DNA of 64,000 nt. Origin: Bacillus andreraoultii. Lineage in GTDB: Bacteria; Bacillota; Bacilli; Bacillales; Caldibacillaceae. The stretch is from positions 79,526 through 143,525 of the forward strand of contig NZ_LN868936.1 of the NCBI RefSeq assembly GCF_001244735.1, written 5' to 3'. The position numbers and the translations under genes are program-made. The notes beneath the pieces were generated by a model. It saw nothing but the letters and a program-made list of their open reading frames with translations. It made no database searches and was not told the origin of the DNA. Position 1 is the first letter of the stretch, and each line of letters starts with the position of its first letter. Positions 49,771 to 58,882 of this stretch are shown here, one piece after another.

Positions 49771-51444
49771 TCATTCCTTTGAGGCACTATTTTTAATCGC
49801 TTTTAATCGTTTCATTACATCATTTACACCTGTGCCGAAGTAATCATGTAAAATTTTATATTCTTCATAGATTGCTTGATATTTCTCGACATTTTCACTA
49901 ATCGGTTTTACTGTTTCTTCACGTAGTTTCGCCATTTTTTCAGAAGCTTCCTCTATCGTGTCAAATCCACCATTTTCTTTACCCGCCGCAACGGCAGCAA
50001 ACATGGCCGCACCAATTGCAGGTGTTTGTAAATGTTCTGATATCGTAATTTCCTTTCCAGTAATATCAGCATAAATTTGATTTAACATTTGATTTTTATG
50101 TGGTAAACCTCCACAAACTGTTAACCCGTTAATTTCAATACCATTCGCTTCAAACTCTTCAATGATTCGTCGTTTACCAAAAGCTGTTGCTTCAATTAGT
50201 GCACGATAAATTTCTTCTGGCTTCGTATCTAAAGTCATTCCAATAAGAAGACCTGTCAAATTTGTATCAACTAAAATTGACCGATTACCATTCCACCAGT
50301 CAAGGGCAATTAATCCACTTTCGCCAATATTTAATTTACTCGCCTTTTCTTCTAATAATTGGTGAATACTAATCCCTCGTTCTCTTGCTTCTTCAGAGTA
50401 TTCTCCTGGAACTGCATTATTTACGAACCACGCAAATATATCGCCAACAGCGTTTTGACCTGATTCATATGCATAATAACCAGGTATAACCCCGTCTTTT
50501 ACTACCCCACACATTCCTTTTACAGGTACCTTTTTATTTCCTAGTAAAATATCACATGTTGATGTGCCCATAATATTTAGCATCGTACCCGGTTTAATTA
50601 CACCAGTTGGTGCAGTTGAAACGTGTGCATCTACATTTCCGACAGCTACAGCAATCCCTGGGTTCAAACCTACTTTGGCTGCCATTTCTGGAAGCAGTCC
50701 CCCAGCTTTAGAACCAGGTGGTTGAAAGTCTACTCCAATTTTCTCCTCTATCACATTTTCTAACTTTGGATGAAGCTCTTTAAAGAACTCTTTGCTAGGA
50801 AAGCCTGTTTCTGCATCCCATATTGCTTTGTAACCGGCTGTTGTTGAGTTTTTCACCTTTACCCCAGTTAATTGCCATGTTAACCAGTCTGTCGCTTCGA
50901 TAAATGTATCCATCGCGTCATATACTTCCGGTGCTTCTTCGACAATTTGCATTAATTTTGGAAAAAGCCACTCTGATGAAATTTTCCCACCATAATAATC
51001 TAACCAAGTTTCTCCACGACGTCGTGCAATTTCATTCAACTTGTCCGCATGAGGTTGTGCAGCGTGATGTTTCCATAATTTCACCCATGCATGAGGGTTA
51101 TCTTTAAATTCTGGTACATTCATTAACGGTGTTCCATCATCTTTTGCTGGCAACACCGTACAGGAAGTAAAGTCAATGGAAATACCGATAATATCATCAA
51201 TATTTACTTCACTATCTTTTACAGTCCTTTTTACGGTGTCTATAAAACACTCCACATAATCATTAGCGTTTTGAAGCGCCCAATCATTCTCTAAAGCAAT
51301 ATTTGTATTCGGAAGATAATCATCAATCACAGCATCCGGATAATCTTTAACCGCTGAAGTAATTACGCTTCCATTTGATAAATCTACTAATACCGCTCTA
51401 GCCGATAATGAACCAAAGTCTACTCCAATCGTATATTTCGGCAT
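49771..51444 (-). CDS. araB: L-ribulokinase
   Basis: 557 residues, FGGY kinase of the AraB type. N-terminal YTIGVDFGSLSARAVLVDL, ISIDFTSCTVLP, IEATDWLTWQLTG and the C-terminal TVCGGLPHKNQMLNQIYAD segment are visible. It phosphorylates L-ribulose. First gene of araBDA; GGAGG precedes the ATG by 10 bases. A cre-like site and an AraR-type box lie just upstream, so the operon is induced by arabinose and subject to glucose repression. Confidence 0.95.
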   Translation of the reverse strand: MPKYTIGVDFGSLSARAVLVDLSNGSVITSAVKDYPDAVIDDYLPNTNIALENDWALQNANDYVECFIDTVKRTVKDSEVNIDDIIGISIDFTSCTVLPAKDDGTPLMNVPEFKDNPHAWVKLWKHHAAQPHADKLNEIARRRGETWLDYYGGKISSEWLFPKLMQIVEEAPEVYDAMDTFIEATDWLTWQLTGVKVKNSTTAGYKAIWDAETGFPSKEFFKELHPKLENVIEEKIGVDFQPPGSKAGGLLPEMAAKVGLNPGIAVAVGNVDAHVSTAPTGVIKPGTMLNIMGTSTCDILLGNKKVPVKGMCGVVKDGVIPGYYAYESGQNAVGDIFAWFVNNAVPGEYSEEARERGISIHQLLEEKASKLNIGESGLIALDWWNGNRSILVDTNLTGLLIGMTLDTKPEEIYRALIEATAFGKRRIIEEFEANGIEINGLTVCGGLPHKNQMLNQIYADITGKEITISEHLQTPAIGAAMFAAVAAGKENGGFDTIEEASEKMAKLREETVKPISENVEKYQAIYEEYKILHDYFGTGVNDVMKRLKAIKNSASKE

Positions 51445-51465
51445 GTTATATGCACCTCCATTTAA

Positions 51466-51479
51466 TTGAAACGCTTACA
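51466..51479. promoter_or_regulatory. cre site upstream of araB
   Basis: TTGAAACGCTTACA (reverse TGTAAGCGTTTCAA) differs from the cre consensus at one position. It is 22 bp upstream of the araB start. Confidence 0.6.
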
Positions 51480-51503
51480 TTTAATATAATTGTATTTTAA
51501 TAT

Positions 51504-51519
51504 AGATGTACGTATAAGT
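51504..51519. promoter_or_regulatory. AraR-type box upstream of araB
   Basis: AGATGTACGTATAAGT matches the AraR consensus ATTTGTACGTACAAAT at 12 of 16 positions, with the TGTACGTA core intact, about 60 bp upstream of araB. Confidence 0.55.
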
Positions 51520-51804
51520 CAATAAATTGTTCTATTAATAATAGAAATAATACTTATAAGTTACCAGTCTTTAATGTAGATAAGTTGCGCGTACTAAATA
51601 AGAAAGTATTTTGTAGACGAATGAAGATTCATTTTCCTTGCACCTTTCCTTTGTAAACAAAATAGGATATACAGGGAATCGCCCGACTGGAACTTAATCA
51701 CTATTGCGAAAACCTAATTTTCAACGTAATATAGATAAGGGTGGCCCTGTGTCTACACAGGACTATTTCTGTTTTTTTACTTACCTTAAAAAGGAATGAC
51801 CGAA
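51520..51804. other. Non-coding gap between araB and murB, with element copy D and a leader hairpin
   Basis: No gene is seen. From 51585 to 51650 AAGTTGCGCGTA followed by TAAGAAAGTA recalls the dispersed element at 35982-36043. At 51746-51761 CCTGTG/CACAGG forms a short hairpin followed after a few bases by a T run, a possible terminator or leader structure ahead of murB. Confidence 0.4.
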
Positions 51805-52725
51805 ATGGAAAATGCTGTGATTTATAATCATTTACTAACGATTCTTGATGAAAAACATATTGCGCGTGATGAATACTTAAAAAAACATACGTATACAAAG
51901 TTAGGTGGAAAGGCTGACTTCTTCGTTACCCCTAATCGTTATGAAGATGTACAGAAAGTTGTCAAACTCTGTCATGAACAAAGGATTCCTTTAACGTTAA
52001 TTGGTAATGGGTCAAACTTAATCGTTCGCGATGGCGGTATACGCGGTGTTGTCTTGTCGCTAGCTAACTTAAATAAAATTACTACGGACGGCACGAGGGT
52101 AGTTGCTGAAAGTGGTGCCGCTATTATCGAAACTTCTAGAAAGGCGCTCGCTGCAAAGCTTTCGGGACTTGAGTTTGCTTGCGGGATTCCTGGAACGGTA
52201 GGTGGCGCTGTATTTATGAATGCAGGTGCCTATGGTGGGGAAATAAAAGATGTTCTGGAAAGCATTCTCGTTGTTGATAAACATGGTGACCTCGTGAAAC
52301 GTGAAGCCAAAGATTTAGATCTCGCTTATCGCCATAGCAATATAAGTGAAAATGGAGATATTGTCCTCTCAGCGACTTTCCAATTAAAAGAAGGAAACTA
52401 TGATGAGATTAAAGCGATTATGGACGATTTAACGTTTAAAAGAGAATCCAAACAACCGTTAGAGTATCCATCCTGTGGCAGTGTTTTCAAACGACCACCC
52501 GGTTATTTTGCTGGAAAGCTAATTCAAGATAGTGATTTGCAAGGTACGCGAATCGGTGGTGCGGAAGTGTCGAAAAAGCATGCTGGCTTTATTGTGAATG
52601 TAGATAATGCTTCAGCTACCGAATACATTTCACTCATTCAACATGTTCAAAAAACGGTAAAAGAAAAATTTGGTGTTGCACTCGAACGTGAAGTGCGAAT
52701 CATCGGGGAAGAAATTGAAGAATAG
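51805..52725 (+). CDS. murB: UDP-N-acetylenolpyruvoylglucosamine reductase
   Basis: 306 residues from the ATG at 51805, 9 bases after AAGGA; an ATG three codons upstream overlaps that site. FAD-binding PCMH domain with [14 protein letters not shown] (about 72-85) and [19 protein letters not shown] (about 130-148), then the MurB C-terminal domain with [11 protein letters not shown] and a final [10 protein letters not shown]. It reduces UDP-GlcNAc-enolpyruvate to UDP-MurNAc in peptidoglycan synthesis. It stands alone, outside a division cluster. Confidence 0.95.
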   Translation: MENAVIYNHLLTILDEKHIARDEYLKKHTYTKLGGKADFFVTPNRYEDVQKVVKLCHEQRIPLTLIGNGSNLIVRDGGIRGVVLSLANLNKITTDGTRVVAESGAAIIETSRKALAAKLSGLEFACGIPGTVGGAVFMNAGAYGGEIKDVLESILVVDKHGDLVKREAKDLDLAYRHSNISENGDIVLSATFQLKEGNYDEIKAIMDDLTFKRESKQPLEYPSCGSVFKRPPGYFAGKLIQDSDLQGTRIGGAEVSKKHAGFIVNVDNASATEYISLIQHVQKTVKEKFGVALEREVRIIGEEIEE

Positions 52726-52733
52726 TGTTTAAA

Positions 52734-52766
52734 AAACCAGGCGATGTACGTTGCCTGGTTTTTCTA
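52734..52766. terminator. Bidirectional terminator between murB and panF
   Basis: AAAAAACCAGGC and GCCTGGTTTTT form a strong stem with T runs in both directions, placed between the convergent murB (+) and symporter (-) genes. Confidence 0.9.
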
Positions 52767-52773
52767 TTTAATA

Positions 52774-54222
52774 TTATACACTTGCACCTATCGTATTTTT
52801 ATTATCTTTATAAGTAACGATACTAACGATCACAAATGTTATGAATGAAAATAAGACAGGAAGAACAACGGTATGCATGCCAAACGCATTTGGATAATAC
52901 GTGTGGAGTAAAATATATGAAAGAACGCCGACCACCATTGACCAGATTGCCCCATGTTTGTTTCCCTTTTTCCAGTACAGTCCTAAAACGACCGGCCAAA
53001 TGAATGCCGCTTCCAAACCACCAAACGAAAACAAATTTAGCCAAATAAGAAAATCAGGTGGTGATAAGGCCATAAAAAATACAATCATTCCGAGTACTGC
53101 TGTCACGGTATAACTTATTTTGCGAATTGCTTGATCTTCTGCATCCCGATTCACATAGCTTAAATAAATATCTTTAACAACAGCTGAACTAACCATGATG
53201 AGTAATGCATTTACCGTTGACATAATTGCTGCCATTGGTGCGGCAAGAACGACTCCGGCAAGAACAGGCGGAAGTACATCCATTGCAATGGTCGGCATAA
53301 CGGTATCGCCAACTGCTATATCTGGATTAATCGCCCGGGCAAAGACGCCAATTAAATGCATACCGAGCATAATAATCCCAACAAACACTGTACTAATAAT
53401 AATCGCCTGATGCATTGCCTTCGCATTTTTATAGGACATCGCGCGAACTGCGATTTGTGGTAAACCGACAACGCCCACACCAACTAGAATCCAATAAGAA
53501 GATACATAGAGTGGACTTAAATCCCCTTCCGCTCCGAATGGACTAATTAATCCCGGATCGATCGCAACGAGTTTCTCCATAATACTCGTTACCCCACCAC
53601 CGGCAATAATGGTTGCAACAAGGAGAATGAGTGTTCCGAAAAACATAACGGCTCCTAGGATTGTATCCGTTAAGGCAACTGCGCGAAAACCACCGACAAC
53701 TACATAAATCATGACCGATAGTGCAAAAATAATAAGGGCGATTGTGTATGGAATCCCTAATAATGATTCAATTAATCTCGCACCACCAACCCATTGTGCA
53801 GCCATCGATGAAAATAAAAAGATAATGATGCTAAATGCCGCAAGTAGTCCAACGATTTCACTTTTATACCGACTCTTTAAAAAATCAATTAACGTAATCG
53901 AACCATACTTTCGGGCAACGATAGCAAATTTTTTTCCAAGAACCATCAGAACAAAATATCCTGCTGGCAATTGTGCCATAGATAAGAGCACCCAGCCCAG
54001 TCCTTTTGAATAGGCAACACCAGGACCACCGATAAAGCTACTCGCACTCCCGTATGTCGCCATCATCGTCATCGCTAAAATAAAACCGCCCATATTCCGG
54101 CTTCCTAGAAAATACTCATGCAAGAAGGAGTCGGATTGACTTACATGTTTATTTGTCCAAAGACCAACAGAAAAAATGACAAATAAGAAAAATAATAATG
54201 GCAAGATAATTCCCCAACTCAT
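52774..54222 (-). CDS. panF: Sodium:solute symporter, PanF (pantothenate) type
   Basis: 482 residues with about 13 membrane segments, family SSS. N-terminal EYFLGSRNMGGFILAMTMMA followed by TYGSASSFIGGPG resembles the pantothenate symporter PanF, and the conserved GGFRAVALTDTILGAVMF segment lies near residue 180. It would bring in pantothenate or a related carboxylate with Na+. GGGGG precedes the ATG. It is 33 bp downstream of a small DUF997 gene, a pairing also known in other bacteria (YhdT-PanF). Confidence 0.85.
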   Translation of the reverse strand: MSWGIILPLLFFLFVIFSVGLWTNKHVSQSDSFLHEYFLGSRNMGGFILAMTMMATYGSASSFIGGPGVAYSKGLGWVLLSMAQLPAGYFVLMVLGKKFAIVARKYGSITLIDFLKSRYKSEIVGLLAAFSIIIFLFSSMAAQWVGGARLIESLLGIPYTIALIIFALSVMIYVVVGGFRAVALTDTILGAVMFFGTLILLVATIIAGGGVTSIMEKLVAIDPGLISPFGAEGDLSPLYVSSYWILVGVGVVGLPQIAVRAMSYKNAKAMHQAIIISTVFVGIIMLGMHLIGVFARAINPDIAVGDTVMPTIAMDVLPPVLAGVVLAAPMAAIMSTVNALLIMVSSAVVKDIYLSYVNRDAEDQAIRKISYTVTAVLGMIVFFMALSPPDFLIWLNLFSFGGLEAAFIWPVVLGLYWKKGNKHGAIWSMVVGVLSYILLHTYYPNAFGMHTVVLPVLFSFITFVIVSIVTYKDNKNTIGASV

Positions 54223-54255
54223 TGAACTGCCCCCTACCTTTTTTAAGTCATCAAT

Positions 54256-54540
54256 TTAAGCTTCATTCTCATGTTCTTCATCAAAGGGGACCTCTTTGAA
54301 AAATACTTTAACAACAAAGACAATTAGTACGGACATTAAAACTAAACCACCAATACAACTGTAAAAAAACCAAGCTGGAAAGCCAAATACATATGTATAA
54401 TTTTCTGGAGAAGTTGTTGACAATCCATAAGCAAAACCGAACCACCATAAGAAATTAATCAGTACGAGTCCAACACCAATGAATGCTTCCTTTTTTGCTA
54501 CTTTAAACCGAGGATCTTCTGTAAACATTTTATCTTCCAT
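54256..54540 (-). CDS. Small DUF997/YhdT-family membrane protein
   Basis: 94 residues from the ATG at 54540, 8 bases after GAGGGG; an ATG six codons upstream overlaps that site. Two membrane segments (about 17-38 and 55-82) separated by a short loop, with DPRFKVAKKEAFIGVGL at the N-terminus and an acidic C-terminal tail. This small family is typically encoded with PanF-type symporters, as here, and may be an accessory subunit. Function is not established. Confidence 0.82.
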   Translation of the reverse strand: MEDKMFTEDPRFKVAKKEAFIGVGLVLINFLWWFGFAYGLSTTSPENYTYVFGFPAWFFYSCIGGLVLMSVLIVFVVKVFFKEVPFDEEHENEA

Positions 54541-54633
54541 ATTTTTTGCCCCTCTCAATAAAAAAATGACGATGTTCTTTTATATCCCCCTGTAAACTCT
54601 TTCCTGATATAGTTTATCTCGATAATAGAGTGA

Positions 54634-54662
54634 GGGCAACAAGTTTTTACTACTTGTTGCCC
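54634..54662 (-). terminator. Perfect hairpin between the DUF2680 gene and the DUF997 gene
   Basis: GGGCAACAAGT and ACTTGTTGCCC form a perfect 11-bp stem with a 7-base loop, about 40 bp past the DUF2680 stop. No long T run flanks it, so it is a probable terminator or processing site. Confidence 0.6.
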
Positions 54663-54699
54663 GAGTATGTTTTGATGAATGAATCAAAAAAGGTTAGTT

Positions 54700-55368
54700 C
54701 TAATTTCTATCTTCATGGGGATGTCTTGGTAGAAAATTTGCTTCTTTCATTTTTTGATATCGCTGATCAATATGGGATTTAATTTTTTCACCCTTATCCT
54801 TTGAAAAAACGCCAAATTCCACATATTTGTCTATTAACTTTTTCCGTTTCTTCAAGATTTCTACATTCATCTTTTCTAATTCTTGAATCTGTTCTTTCGT
54901 TAATTGAATATTTTGATTTACTTGTGGCTCTTCATTTTGAACTTCTTCATTTGGCCCTACTTCACCTTTTGCAGGAATTGTTTTCCAAAGGCTTAATTTC
55001 CTCATTTCCTTATGATTAATACTTTTCTTATTTATTTGAGGGCTTGTCTTATTGTCTCGAGGTTCTTCTTTTGTTTCTTTTCGGGCTTGAGTATCCTTTG
55101 AAACTGTTTGGGAGCTTGTACCATTGGTATTGTCTCGAGGTCCTGTTTTCGTTTCCTGCCAAGCTTGAAAATCCTTCGACTCTTCCTTATTCTCTGTTTG
55201 GCAATTCACCTGCTTTGTTCCCTCTTTGTTGTCTGGCATTTGCACCTGTTCATCCTTATTAACCGCTTCTGTTTCCACTTGAGTTTGCTCGGAATCAGCG
55301 GGGGCATTTACGAACATGAGTGAGCTTGTGAGAAAAACGGTTGAAAGTAGAGGTAAAATTGAAAACAT
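54700..55368 (-). CDS. Secreted DUF2680 protein with internal repeats
   Basis: 222 residues from the ATG at 55368, which has GGAG 9 bases upstream; an ATG five codons earlier overlaps that site. An N-terminal hydrophobic signal (about 1-22) precedes a long, low-complexity, charged region rich in Glu, Lys, Thr and Gln, including two copies of a 26-residue repeat (KDFQAWQETKTGPRDN..., KDTQARKETKEEPRDN...). The C-terminal 60 residues (LTKEQIQELEKMNVEILKKR...) match the DUF2680/YckD helical domain. Probably exported. Function is unknown; the single-gene position gives no further hint. Confidence 0.7.
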   Translation of the reverse strand: MFSILPLLSTVFLTSSLMFVNAPADSEQTQVETEAVNKDEQVQMPDNKEGTKQVNCQTENKEESKDFQAWQETKTGPRDNTNGTSSQTVSKDTQARKETKEEPRDNKTSPQINKKSINHKEMRKLSLWKTIPAKGEVGPNEEVQNEEPQVNQNIQLTKEQIQELEKMNVEILKKRKKLIDKYVEFGVFSKDKGEKIKSHIDQRYQKMKEANFLPRHPHEDRN

Positions 55369-55526
55369 GCACAACATCTCCATTCATTCTTGATTAGCTA
55401 TATGTTGTGTCATTATTTTCCACATTATTCACTTTGTTAGCGAGAATGTCTATGTAAAGTTGTACGAACATCCAGTGTGTTAACGGACTCACTACTAAAG
55501 TCGCTGTGTCCCCATGGGTAATGATG

Positions 55527-55566
55527 AAAAAAGCACCATTAGAAAGATTCTAACAGTGCTTTTTTG
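55527..55566. terminator. Bidirectional terminator after argH
   Basis: AAAAAAGCACCATTAGAA and TTCTAACAGTGCTTTTTT pair imperfectly to form a long stem with T runs on both sides, 17 bp past the argH stop. Confidence 0.85.
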
Positions 55567-55583
55567 CAAAGATTTTTTATTCA

Positions 55584-56960
55584 CTATATACCTAGTTTTT
55601 CCTCTGCTAATTTTAGCTGTACTTTTACTTGTTCGAACCCTGTACCACCATAACTATTTCGAGCTGCGACAACATGTTTCGGTTGTAACACTGTAAAAAT
55701 ATCTTCTTCAAACGAATGACTAAACTTCTTGTATTCATCTAAACTTAAATCGAGTAAATACTTATTGTTTTGGATTGCATACAGGACGATTTGGCCAATA
55801 ATTTCATGGGCTTTGCGAAATGGAACTCCTTTATTTGCCAAGTAGTCAGCAAGATCTGTTGCGTTGGAATAATCTTGACTTACCGCTTGAAGCATATTTT
55901 CCGTCTTTACAGTCATCGTTTGAATCATTGGCGCCAATAATTGTAGGGAATCGATTAACGTTTCAACCGTATCAAACATTCCCTCTTTATCTTCTTGTAA
56001 GTCTTTATTGTAGGCAAGTGGCAACCCTTTTAATGTTGTTAATAAGCTAAATAGATTTCCGTATACCCGACCTGTTTTACCCCGGAGCAATTCGGGAACA
56101 TCTGGATTTTTCTTTTGTGGCATAATACTAGAACCCGTACAAAAAGAATCATCTAGTTCAATAAATTGAAATTCTTGACTCATCCATAGAACAAACTCCT
56201 CGGACAACCGAGAGATGTGCATCATTAAAATGGAGGCAGCGGAAAGAAACTCTAAAATAAAATCTCGATCACTTACCGCGTCTAAGCTATTTGGATACAC
56301 CATATCAAATTTTAATCGTTTGGCAGATTGATGGCGATCAATTGGAAAAGTTGTACCCGCTAGCGCCCCTGCACCTAACGGAGACCAGTTCACCCGTTTC
56401 AAACTATCTTCTAACCGCTCTTTATCTCTTTCAAACATCCAAAAATACGCTAATAAATGATGAGCGAAACTGATTGGCTGAGCCCGTTGCAAATGAGTAT
56501 ATCCAGGTAAAATGGTTTCGATATGTTCATTCGCTTGAATAAGAATGGCTTCTTGCACTTTTTCTAATAACTTGATAATTTCAATGGTTTGATATCGTAA
56601 ATATAAGTGCATATCTGTCGCAACTTGGTCATTCCGACTCCGACCCGTATGCAGTTTACCACCGACTGGACCAATTTCTTCAATCAACATTCGCTCAATA
56701 TTCATATGAATATCTTCGTCTTCAACCGAAAATGTCACTTCATTGTTCAATACTTTTTCTTGGATTTTCTTCAGACCTGCTTTTATTTGCTTTGCATCTT
56801 CAGTTGGAATAATGCCACAGGATGCCAGCATTTCAACATGGGCAATGCTTCCTTTAATGTCTTCTAGCGCTAGTTTTTGATCAAACTGGATGGATGCAGT
56901 AAATTCCTCAACTAGTTGGTTTGTTTCTTTCGTAAAACGACCGCCCCATAGTTTACTCAT
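55584..56960 (-). CDS. argH: Argininosuccinate lyase
   Basis: 458 residues, fumarase/aspartase superfamily. N-terminal [23 protein letters not shown] with the substrate-binding Arg and Asn, the catalytic-loop signature [12 protein letters not shown] (about 278-289) and HAHLL-type helices are present. It cleaves argininosuccinate to arginine and fumarate, the last step of arginine synthesis. GGAGG precedes the ATG. It follows argG on the same strand but is separated from it by a 633-bp repeat-rich spacer. Confidence 0.96.
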   Translation of the reverse strand: MSKLWGGRFTKETNQLVEEFTASIQFDQKLALEDIKGSIAHVEMLASCGIIPTEDAKQIKAGLKKIQEKVLNNEVTFSVEDEDIHMNIERMLIEEIGPVGGKLHTGRSRNDQVATDMHLYLRYQTIEIIKLLEKVQEAILIQANEHIETILPGYTHLQRAQPISFAHHLLAYFWMFERDKERLEDSLKRVNWSPLGAGALAGTTFPIDRHQSAKRLKFDMVYPNSLDAVSDRDFILEFLSAASILMMHISRLSEEFVLWMSQEFQFIELDDSFCTGSSIMPQKKNPDVPELLRGKTGRVYGNLFSLLTTLKGLPLAYNKDLQEDKEGMFDTVETLIDSLQLLAPMIQTMTVKTENMLQAVSQDYSNATDLADYLANKGVPFRKAHEIIGQIVLYAIQNNKYLLDLSLDEYKKFSHSFEEDIFTVLQPKHVVAARNSYGGTGFEQVKVQLKLAEEKLGI

Positions 56961-57061
56961 CTTTTAACCTCCAAGTTATAACTATTCTATATTTGTCATT
57001 TTTACTGGTGTTTTGGCTTTGCGATTGAGCCTATTTAAGTTTGTCTGTTTTGATTGGCTTA

Positions 57062-57243
57062 TTTTGTTCTTAAGGTCCTCCTTCTAAGACATTTCTGCTT
57101 GGTTTCACGCCCGTTTTGTCCTTGAGAATCCTTGTCTAGGACATTTCTGACTGTTTTCACGCCCGTTTTGTCCTTGAGAACCCTTGTCTAGGACATTTCT
57201 GCTTGGTTTCACGCTCGTTTTGTCCTTGAGGCCGCCTCTATTA
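57062..57243. repeat. 52-bp tandem repeat, about 3.5 copies
   Basis: Units begin GACATTTCTGCTTGGTTTCA at 57088, 57140 and 57192, exactly 52 bp apart, with a partial degenerate unit before 57088. Each unit also includes CACGCCCGTTTTGTCCTTGA. On the minus strand GGACAAAAC...AAATGTCC arms within a unit are complementary at their ends, so each RNA unit could fold weakly. Copies are adjacent, without unique spacers. Confidence 0.9.
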
Positions 57244-57317
57244 GACACTTCATCCGAATTTCGACTTCAAAGCGAATAGTTCCCAAAAATTCTTCCAGTA
57301 ACCAACATAAAACCTTG

Positions 57318-57520
57318 AGCCCTCATGATTGACACGAGGGCCTCTAATTCATTAGGTACAATATATTCACCAGATTGAGAATCTCCTTTAATCGTCACGA
57401 CGGCCTTAACATTCAACAAGAAACAGAAAATGCACCTGAGAATCACCTCTAATTGACACGAGGGCCTTGTGAAATTCAAGCACCTAAGAATCACCTCTAA
57501 GCAATACGAAGGCCATTACG
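57318..57520. repeat. Second degenerate direct repeat, period about 61/48 bp
   Basis: The word ATTGACACGAGGGCC occurs at about 57330 and 57452, with a diverged copy (ATCGTCACGACGGCC) midway at about 57391, giving a 61-bp period. GAGAATCACCTCTAA-type sequence precedes the later copies. A last copy (GCACCTAAGAATCACCTCTA) starts 48 bp after the preceding one. Confidence 0.7.
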
Positions 57521-57593
57521 AACTCAACCTCAACACTTTTTTCTGTAACACTACCCACTCTTCCACGTACATCTTTTCACCTTTACAAAACCC

Positions 57594-58805
57594 TTATTTC
57601 AATACTTTACCTTTCGTATGAATCTCTGAATATACTTTTGTTGGTAATCCCCATAGTTTAATAAATCCAACTGCTGCATGATGATCGAATAAATCACCAG
57701 TGGAGTATGTTGCAAGTTCTTCATTATATAAGCTGACGGGTGATTGCCGACGAACGACAACGTGATTGCCTTTAAATAGTTTTACTTTTACGGTCCCAGT
57801 GACACTTTTTTGTGTTTCTTCAATAAATGCATCAATTGCTGGACGTAATGGGGAATACCATAGTCCTTCATATATCATTTTTGCGTATTGGACTTCAACT
57901 TGAGCTTTAAACTGAGTTACTTCCCGTGGCAATGTTAAAAATTCCATTTCTTTATGGGCATTAATTAAAACGAGAGCAGCTGGGTTTTCGTACACTTCCC
58001 GTGATTTAATGCCAACAAGTCGATTTTCAATATGATCAATCCGGCCGACGCCATGTTTTCCTGCCACTTCATTCAATTTTTCAATCAGTTTGGCCAGTTT
58101 TATTTTTTCACCATTTAAAGCAACTGGAACCCCTTGTTCAAATGTGATTTCGACATATTCAGGTTCATCCGGCGTTTTCTCAATTGGTGTCGTCCATTCA
58201 AATGCTTCTTCTGGTGCCTCGTTCCAAGGATTCTCTAATACCCCTGCTTCACAAGCACGTCCCCAAATGTTTGCATCAATCGAAAAAGGATTATCTAAAT
58301 CTACTGGAATTGGAATACCGTGTTTTTCTGCATAAGCAATTTCTTCATCCCGTGTCATCCCCCATTCACGAACGGGTGCCTCAACAGATAAAGAAGGATT
58401 TAATGCTTGAATGGATACTTCAAAGCGTACTTGGTCATTTCCCTTCCCGGTACAACCGTGTGCGACCGCAACTGCTCCTTCTTGTTCAGCCACTTCGACA
58501 AGTAATTTTGAAATTAATGGGCGGCTTAATGCCGATGATAATGGATATTTCCCTTCATATAGTGCATTTGCTTTTAAACTTGGTAAAATATATTCTTCTG
58601 CAAGTAAGTCTTTCGCATCAATCGTAATTGCTTTTATTGCCCCGACCTTGAGCGCCTTTTCCTTAATATAATTTAAGTCTTTCCCTTCCCCAACATCAAT
58701 ACCGAGTGCAATCACATCATAGTCGTATTTTTCTTGTAACCATTTAATTGAAACAGATGTATCTAATCCACCTGAATAGGCTAGAACAATTTTTTGTTTT
58801 TCCAT
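57594..58805 (-). CDS. argG: Argininosuccinate synthase
   Basis: 403 residues, full length. The N-terminal ATP pyrophosphatase motif [12 protein letters not shown] (8-19), [14 protein letters not shown] (about 115-128) and the later [14 protein letters not shown] segment are typical. It joins citrulline and aspartate to argininosuccinate. GGGAG precedes the ATG by 10 bases. A palindrome resembling an ARG box lies about 40 bp upstream. It starts 77 bp after argF in the same direction. Confidence 0.96.
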   Translation of the reverse strand: MEKQKIVLAYSGGLDTSVSIKWLQEKYDYDVIALGIDVGEGKDLNYIKEKALKVGAIKAITIDAKDLLAEEYILPSLKANALYEGKYPLSSALSRPLISKLLVEVAEQEGAVAVAHGCTGKGNDQVRFEVSIQALNPSLSVEAPVREWGMTRDEEIAYAEKHGIPIPVDLDNPFSIDANIWGRACEAGVLENPWNEAPEEAFEWTTPIEKTPDEPEYVEITFEQGVPVALNGEKIKLAKLIEKLNEVAGKHGVGRIDHIENRLVGIKSREVYENPAALVLINAHKEMEFLTLPREVTQFKAQVEVQYAKMIYEGLWYSPLRPAIDAFIEETQKSVTGTVKVKLFKGNHVVVRRQSPVSLYNEELATYSTGDLFDHHAAVGFIKLWGLPTKVYSEIHTKGKVLK

Positions 58806-58843
58806 CTAACCATATCTCCCTTTTGTATAAAATTTAGTCTAAC

Positions 58844-58857
58844 TGTATTTTTATACA
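58844..58857. promoter_or_regulatory. Candidate ARG box (ArgR/AhrC) upstream of argG
   Basis: TGTATTTTTATACA (reverse TGTATAAAAATACA) is a 14-bp palindrome with the TGNATANNNNTANCA-like layout of arginine-repressor boxes. It lies 39 bp upstream of argG. TTGTATAAAATT at 58823-58834 could be a second half. Confidence 0.5.
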
Positions 58858-58882
58858 TTTTACATTAAATTTAAATAAATTG

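Larger units (their letters stand above)
56961..57593. other. Repeat-rich spacer between argG and argH
   Basis: 633 bp without a convincing gene. It contains the 52-bp tandem array (57062-57243) and a second degenerate repeat (57318-57520), with short unique stretches between. A 75-codon open frame on the minus strand (57267-57494) overlaps the repeats and has no ribosome site. Confidence 0.7.

Noticed and set aside
51746-51761. Riboswitch or T-box ahead of murB
   Set aside because: Only a short hairpin is visible, with no conserved aptamer or T-box sequence.
57062-57243. CRISPR array
   Set aside because: The 52-bp units are contiguous, with no unique spacers, and no cas genes are nearby; it is a tandem repeat.
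57267-57494. 75-residue open frame in the argG-argH spacer
   Set aside because: It overlaps degenerate repeats, has no ribosome binding site and no recognisable domain.
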